From JANRKB01 sp033763695 (GTDB taxonomy: Bacteria; Planctomycetota; Phycisphaerae; Phycisphaerales; UBA1924), in the NCBI GenBank assembly GCA_033763695.1, contig JANRKB010000036.1, positions 1-5,592 of the forward strand: a DNA stretch of 5,592 bases, in the 5' to 3' direction. Positions within the stretch are counted from its first letter, which is position 1. Every line of letters starts with the position of its first letter. The position numbers were made by a program, and so were the translations under genes. Below are positions 1 through 5,592 of the stretch, in pieces. Under the pieces are notes generated by a model, which searched no databases, was not told the origin of the DNA, and saw only the letters and a list, made by a program, of their open reading frames with translations.

Positions 1-1
1 C

Positions 2-2254
<2,253 letters not shown>

Positions 2255-2279
2255 TTGGCTACCGTCACGGGCGTCCCCC

Positions 2280-2283
2280 GGAG
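2280..2283 (+). promoter_or_regulatory. Probable ribosome binding site of meaB
   Basis: GGAG lies 10 bases before the ATG at 2294 and is the reason that start was chosen. A competing option is the TTG at 2255, directly after the mutB stop (TAATTG), with GAAGGG at 2245-2250 only 4 bases away. The later ATG at 2438 has no clear Shine-Dalgarno sequence. The choice between these starts is an inference. Confidence 0.45.
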
Positions 2284-2293
2284 CACGCTGTTC

Positions 2294-3508
2294 ATGAGCA
2301 CCACGCCCGTCCCTACACCCGGCGACCGAAGTCCCGATAGTCCGCCGCTCGATGCTTCCGCGTCGGGCACTCCGCTCACCGACGCTCGATCGGCCGGCGC
2401 TGCGTCGCCGGGTTCGTTTGTGGGCTCACTCTTCGGGATGAGCGTCGCCAAAGGCGGGCCGGGTGGGGGCGTGGCGTCGAGCGGAACTCCCCGCGCCACG
2501 CGGGCGTCCCTCTCGGTCGATGCGTACGTCGCGGGCGTGCGCGCGTGCGACCGCGCGATCCTGGGCCGCACGATCTCGCTCGTGGAATCGTCCAATCCGA
2601 GACACGAGGCCACGGCCCAAGAGGTGCTGCGTCGGTTGCTGCCCTTCACCGGCCACGCGATGCGCGTGGGTATCACGGGAGTGCCCGGGGCGGGCAAGTC
2701 GACGTTCATCGAGAAGCTCGGCACCTCGCTCTGCCGCGCGGGCCGCCGCGTCGCCGTGCTGGCGGTCGATCCCTCCAGCGGTGTTTCCGGCGGATCGATC
2801 CTGGGCGATAAAACTCGCATGGCGACCCTCAGCGCCGAACCCTCCGCGTTCATCCGCCCTTCCCCGAGCGGCGGAACACTGGGCGGCGTCGCCCGCAAGA
2901 CGCGTGAAACGATGCTGGTGTGCGAAGCCGCAGGGTTCGAGGTGATGCTGGTGAAGACCGTCGGCGTGGGGCAATCCGAGACCGTGGTCGCGGACATGAC
3001 CGACTTCTTCCTCGCGATCATGATCGCCGGCGCGGGCGATGAGTTGCAGGGCATCAAGCGGGGCTTGCTCGAACTGGTCGACATGATCGCGGTGAACAAA
3101 GCCGACGGAGACAACGAGCCCCGCGCCCGCATCGCGGCCCGCGAATACGCCAACGCCGTTCGGCTCACGAGCCGGAGCGACCCGGAGTGGGACGTACCCG
3201 TGCTCACCTGCAGCGCCACAACCGGTGCGGGAATCGAAGAAGCATGGGAGCGGATCAAGAGCCGAATCGCCGCGATGCGCACCACCGGACGGCTGGCGAC
3301 GCTGCGGCGCGAGCAAGACCTGCGGTGGATGCGGGCGTTGCTGGAGGACCGCCTGCACCGATTGCTGAGCGAATCCGTCGCGGCCAGCGCGGAACTGCAC
3401 GCCAGCGAGTCGCAGGTGCGGGCGGGCACGATGCCCCCGGCCATGGCGGCCGATCGGATCGTCGCGGCCCTGCGTGAGGAACTCCGCGGCGGCCACGCCC
3501 GATCGTGA
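2294..3508 (+). CDS. meaB: MeaB/ArgK-type GTPase, methylmalonyl-CoA mutase chaperone
   Basis: SIMIBI-class G protein that gates cobalamin loading of methylmalonyl-CoA mutase and protects it from inactivation, orthologous to human MMAA and E. coli ArgK/YgfD. The ATG start gives 404 residues. The conserved core begins near YVAGVRACDRAILG (about residue 77), preceded by a Ser/Pro/Gly-rich stretch that is unusual, as bacterial members run about 320-340 residues. Seen in order: P-loop GVPGAGKST (129-137), VDPSSGVSGG (158-167, Asp159), SILGDKTRM with Asp172, RPSPSGGTLGG (188-198), the G3 segment KTVGVGQSE (221-229), AGAGDELQGIKRG (switch region, 245-257), NKAD (268-271) and CSA (306-308), then a helical C-terminal arm expected for dimerisation. 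Residue 221 is Lys where the family has Glu (see findings). Placement directly behind mutB supports the role as that enzyme's partner. Start position uncertain (2255, 2294 or 2438); identity secure. Confidence 0.95.
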   Translation: MSTTPVPTPGDRSPDSPPLDASASGTPLTDARSAGAASPGSFVGSLFGMSVAKGGPGGGVASSGTPRATRASLSVDAYVAGVRACDRAILGRTISLVESSNPRHEATAQEVLRRLLPFTGHAMRVGITGVPGAGKSTFIEKLGTSLCRAGRRVAVLAVDPSSGVSGGSILGDKTRMATLSAEPSAFIRPSPSGGTLGGVARKTRETMLVCEAAGFEVMLVKTVGVGQSETVVADMTDFFLAIMIAGAGDELQGIKRGLLELVDMIAVNKADGDNEPRARIAAREYANAVRLTSRSDPEWDVPVLTCSATTGAGIEEAWERIKSRIAAMRTTGRLATLRREQDLRWMRALLEDRLHRLLSESVAASAELHASESQVRAGTMPPAMAADRIVAALREELRGGHARS

Positions 3509-3664
3509 GGTGAAGAGATTCTCGCACTGGGCCACACGCGAGGACATCAGCCGCGCGCCCAAGAGCGTTCTGACACAAGACGACCGAGCCGACAACAACC
3601 GCAGAAAGCCCACGCAGCCGATCGCGCGGCGTAATCACGCGGGAGACTCGCGCTGGGAGAAAAC
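3509..3664. other. Convergent intergenic region, no gene or clear terminator
   Basis: This stretch separates the meaB stop from the stop of the biotin carrier gene on the other strand. Open frames crossing it show no recognisable protein features. I looked for a bidirectional hairpin with T runs and found only a short inverted repeat (GCGT-AATC-ACGC near 3630-3641) without a U tract. Transcription of both blocks may end by a Rho-dependent route or run into each other; that is inference. Confidence 0.6.
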
Positions 3665-4096
3665 TCAGCCGATGCGGATCAAGGGCTGATGGCCCTTGAC
3701 GGCGTCGCCTTTCTTGACCAGCACATCCAGCACGGTTCCCGTGACCTCGCTTCGGACAGACCCAATCATCGGCCGCTCTCCGGGCGAGACCATCTTGCTG
3801 GCCTCAAGTTGCAGCAAATCATCATTATTCAGCACCGCGTCTCCCACCTTGACATGGATCGACACGATCGAGCCCTCCAGCGGGCAAAGTACATCGACCG
3901 GTTTGGGCAGCGGCGGCGGCTTGGGCCGGGTCTTGGGAGCCGGCGCCTGGACCGGCGTGAGAGCCGCGGCCGATTTCTCGGGTTTGGGCTCAGCCGTGAT
4001 CACGGGCGGCACCAGCGAGGGGGGAGTTGGCGAAGAGTCCAGAACCTCGACGCCCACATCGTACACTTTGTTCTCAATTGACACGCGGAGTTTCAT
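3665..4096 (-). CDS. Biotin carboxyl carrier protein (MmdC/PCC carrier type)
   Basis: Carries the covalently bound biotin that shuttles CO2 to or from the carboxyltransferase encoded two genes upstream. The protein has 143 residues. It starts MKLRVSIENKVYDVGVEVLD, the usual N-terminus of decarboxylase/carboxylase gamma-type carriers, followed by a Pro/Ala/Lys-rich flexible linker (about 22-67). The biotinyl domain (68-143) has CPLEGSIVSIHVKVGDAV, the biotinylation site LEASKM with target Lys101, and a closing GTVLDVLVKKGDAVKGHQPL half. Two oddities: the residue before the target lysine is Ser, not Met (usual motif EAMKM), and 17 residues separate KM from GTV where about 9 are usual. The ATG at 4096 has a weak GGGAA site 6 bases upstream. 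It is the last visible gene of the minus-strand block. A lipoyl domain is less likely, as the target lacks the DK(A/T/V) pattern. The family call is firm; the exact complex (propionyl-CoA carboxylase or methylmalonyl-CoA decarboxylase) is open. Confidence 0.9.
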   Translation of the reverse strand: MKLRVSIENKVYDVGVEVLDSSPTPPSLVPPVITAEPKPEKSAAALTPVQAPAPKTRPKPPPLPKPVDVLCPLEGSIVSIHVKVGDAVLNNDDLLQLEASKMVSPGERPMIGSVRSEVTGTVLDVLVKKGDAVKGHQPLIRIG

Positions 4097-4113
4097 CGGT
4101 CATTCCCGGGTAA

Positions 4114-4132
4114 TCGCCGCGGGCCGCGGCGA
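4114..4132. repeat. Perfect GC-rich inverted repeat in the intercistronic gap
   Basis: TCGCCGCGG at 4114-4122 and CCGCGGCGA at 4124-4132 are exact reverse complements around a single G. As RNA this can fold to an 8-bp stem with a 3-base loop. It sits in the 69-base gap upstream of the biotin carrier gene, ending 17 bases before its ATG and just before its weak ribosome site. No T run follows on either strand, so it does not look like an intrinsic terminator. A role in mRNA processing or in setting carrier translation is possible but unproven. Confidence 0.6.
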
Positions 4133-4165
4133 AGATGCTCTGAGACACACACTCAATCGACCGTC

Positions 4166-4522
4166 TTATTTCCAGGCGTGGCGCACATGCGGAGTGTGCG
4201 ACCCCATCACCTGGCCGCGGCCTTGCACGACCCAGCGGCTATACGTGGACACAGCGGCCTCGCCCGAGGGCTGGATCCACACAATCCTCGCATGCGGACC
4301 CGCCACCGAGGCAACCACCTCGCGCAGCACCGCGAGGTGTGCGGGCTGAATGTCATCGAACTCCGCCTTGACGCCCGGCGGTGGAAGGGCCGAAGTCGTG
4401 AGTGGCTCACGCCCCGCGGGCAACGCCGGGGCCGGACCGGCGGGGATCGTCACCGCCGCCGGTCGTGTGGCAGTGCCGGTCTTGGAACTTGTGGCTTTGG
4501 TGGCTTGGGGATCGAGGTTCAT
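4166..4522 (-). CDS. Small accessory protein of the carboxylase operon, possibly OadG-like soluble tail
   Basis: A 118-residue protein that I do not firmly recognise. Residues 1-52 are low-complexity (Ala/Pro/Thr/Ser), with no hydrophobic segment long enough for a membrane helix. Residues 53-83 (AEFDDIQPAHLAVLREVVAS, then ARIVWIQP) look like one helix followed by one strand. The tail has SRWVVQGR (95-102) and VMGSH (105-109). The layout helix - RIxxI - W..xGR - SH recalls, from memory, the cytoplasmic C-terminus of OadG-like small subunits of biotin-dependent decarboxylases; this is a weak match. It lies 50 bases after the carboxyltransferase stop and 69 before the biotin carrier, on the same strand, which supports a part in the same complex, perhaps in assembly. 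No Shine-Dalgarno sequence is visible before the ATG; no better in-frame start was found. A role like the epsilon subunit of actinobacterial acyl-CoA carboxylases is an alternative. Confidence 0.75.
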   Translation of the reverse strand: MNLDPQATKATSSKTGTATRPAAVTIPAGPAPALPAGREPLTTSALPPPGVKAEFDDIQPAHLAVLREVVASVAGPHARIVWIQPSGEAAVSTYSRWVVQGRGQVMGSHTPHVRHAWK

Positions 4523-4572
4523 GTCACGCGCCGAGAAAGATGAATCAAGCAGAACAAGCGACGCACGATCGG

Positions 4573-5592
4573 TCAGAGGGGGATCAGCCCGTGTTTCTTC
4601 TCTGGACGCAGCTCACGCTTGCTTTCGAGGTTGTCCAGAGCCATCGCGATATAGCGGCGGGTGTCGGCGGGCTCGATCACGTCGTCCACCATCCGCCTGC
4701 CGGCCGCCACGTACGGGTTGCTGAACGTGTTCCGGTAGAGCGCGACCAGCTCGGTCCGCTTCGCGGACTTGTCGGCGGCCTCGTTGATCTCCTTCTTGAA
4801 GATCACTTCGGCCGCGGCTTCGGCGCCCATGACGGCGATCTCGGCTGTCGGCCACGCAGCGACCGAGTCAGCGCCGAGGTCCTTGCTCGCCATCGCCACG
4901 TACGCGCCGCCGAAGGCCTTGCGCACGATGATGGTGATTTTCGGGACCGTCGCCGCCGAGTAGCTGAAGAGCAACTTCGCCCCGTGACGGATGATGCCGC
5001 CATACTCCTGCTGCACGCCCGGGAAGTACCCGGGGGTATCAACGAGCGTCACGATCGGAACGTTGAAGGCATTGCAGAAGCGGATAAAGCGCGAGGCCTT
5101 GTCGGATGAATCGATGTCCAGCGACCCGGCCTTGACGCCCGGGTTGTTCGCCACGATCCCAATAGTCCGCCCACGCACACGACCAAAGCCCACCACGATG
5201 CTGCCCGCGAACCCCGACTGCACCTCGAGGAAGTCACCGTGATCTACGATCAGCGAGATGATCTTGTGCATGTCGTACGTGTAGCGGGCATCCGCGGGGA
5301 GGATGGTGTTGAACGCCTCGTCGGGTTGGAGCGAACCGCTGTACGCCAGCCGCGGCGGGTCTTCGGTGTTGTTGGAGGGCAGGAAACTCAGAAGTTTCTT
5401 GCAGATCGCGATCGCGTGCTTGTCGTCGTCGGCGATGAAGTGAATGTTGCCCGAGTAGTGCATGTGGGCTTCCGCACCGCCGAGCTGCTCGGCCGAGACA
5501 TCCTCGCGCGTGACCTGCTTGATGACGTTGGGCCCGGTAATGAACATCTGAGCCCGGCGGGTCTGGATCACAAAATCCGTCAAGGCCGGGCT
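4573..5592 (-). CDS. Propionyl-CoA carboxylase beta / methylmalonyl-CoA decarboxylase alpha-type carboxyltransferase, 5'-partial
   Basis: Transfers a carboxyl group between carboxybiotin and an acyl-CoA, most likely propionyl-CoA/methylmalonyl-CoA, in the cytoplasm. The frame stays open to the right edge (SPALTDFV...), so the TTG at 5583 is not a start. 339 residues are visible; family members have about 510-520, so roughly the first 175 (most of the N-terminal crotonase-fold domain) are missing. Visible motifs, counting from the edge: QMFITGP, LGGAEAH (37-43), the C-domain AGSLDIDSSDKASRF (155-169), VDTPGYFPG (184-192), EYGGIIRHGAK (196-206), KAFGGAYVAM (225-234), AWPTAEIAVMG (246-256), and the end RPEKKHGLIPL. 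The stretches GAYVAM, DLGAD, FKKEIN, NPYVAAGR and ADTRR resemble transcarboxylase 12S/MmdA more than actinobacterial PccB, which has Asp after GGAY. It is followed by a small accessory gene and the biotin carrier, as in mmd and pcc operons. Family secure; choice between pccB and mmdA is not possible here. Confidence 0.96.
   Translation of the reverse strand, partial: SPALTDFVIQTRRAQMFITGPNVIKQVTREDVSAEQLGGAEAHMHYSGNIHFIADDDKHAIAICKKLLSFLPSNNTEDPPRLAYSGSLQPDEAFNTILPADARYTYDMHKIISLIVDHGDFLEVQSGFAGSIVVGFGRVRGRTIGIVANNPGVKAGSLDIDSSDKASRFIRFCNAFNVPIVTLVDTPGYFPGVQQEYGGIIRHGAKLLFSYSAATVPKITIIVRKAFGGAYVAMASKDLGADSVAAWPTAEIAVMGAEAAAEVIFKKEINEAADKSAKRTELVALYRNTFSNPYVAAGRRMVDDVIEPADTRRYIAMALDNLESKRELRPEKKHGLIPL

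Noticed and set aside
2255..2257. TTG directly after the mutase stop as the meaB start
   Set aside because: Possible, with GAAGGG 4 bases upstream, but the ATG at 2294 with GGAG at 10 bases is preferred; kept as an alternative.
3509..3664. Intrinsic terminator or small gene between the two blocks
   Set aside because: No stable hairpin with a U tract was seen on either strand, and no open frame there has protein-like features or a ribosome site.
4402..5109. Plus-strand open frame (235 residues) opposite the carboxyltransferase and small gene
   Set aside because: It lies antisense to clear coding sequence and shows no family features.
5581..5583. TTG as the start of the carboxyltransferase
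   Set aside because: It lies inside the conserved SPALTDFV motif in mid-protein; the frame continues off the right edge.

Overview
The window holds five genes of the propionyl-CoA / methylmalonyl-CoA / succinyl-CoA pathway in two converging blocks. It comes from a high-GC bacterium. The family mix (MutB-type mutase, MeaB, and a 12S/MmdA-type carboxyltransferase with its own small biotin carrier) and the low-complexity Ser/Pro/Ala linkers would suit a planctomycete-like lineage, but that is a guess. No rRNA, tRNA or other taxonomic marker is present.

Left block, plus strand: an adenosylcobalamin-dependent methylmalonyl-CoA mutase (large/catalytic chain, cut by the left edge but probably missing only a few residues), followed within 39 bases by the G-protein chaperone MeaB, which loads and protects the mutase cofactor. 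These two genes form an operon. Then come about 155 bases without a convincing gene or terminator, where the two blocks meet tail to tail.

Right block, minus strand, read from the right edge leftwards: the C-terminal two thirds of a biotin-dependent carboxyltransferase (propionyl-CoA carboxylase beta / methylmalonyl-CoA decarboxylase alpha / transcarboxylase 12S type), a 118-residue small protein that vaguely resembles the soluble tail of OadG-like decarboxylase subunits, a 69-base gap with a perfect GC-rich inverted repeat, and a 143-residue biotin carrier protein. Together they would transfer carboxyl groups between biotin and propionyl-CoA/methylmalonyl-CoA, while the left block interconverts methylmalonyl-CoA and succinyl-CoA. 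Biotin carboxylase, methylmalonyl-CoA epimerase and a membrane decarboxylase beta subunit (MmdB/OadB) are not in the window. The direction of flux (propionate use or propionate production) therefore cannot be settled here.

The pathway is well known; I see no wholly new system. The points worth a second look are a lysine in MeaB where the family has a near-invariant glutamate (ETVGVGQSE read here as KTVGVGQSE), a biotin carrier with EASKM in place of EAMKM plus an insertion just after it, the small accessory protein with no membrane anchor, and the intercistronic hairpin.
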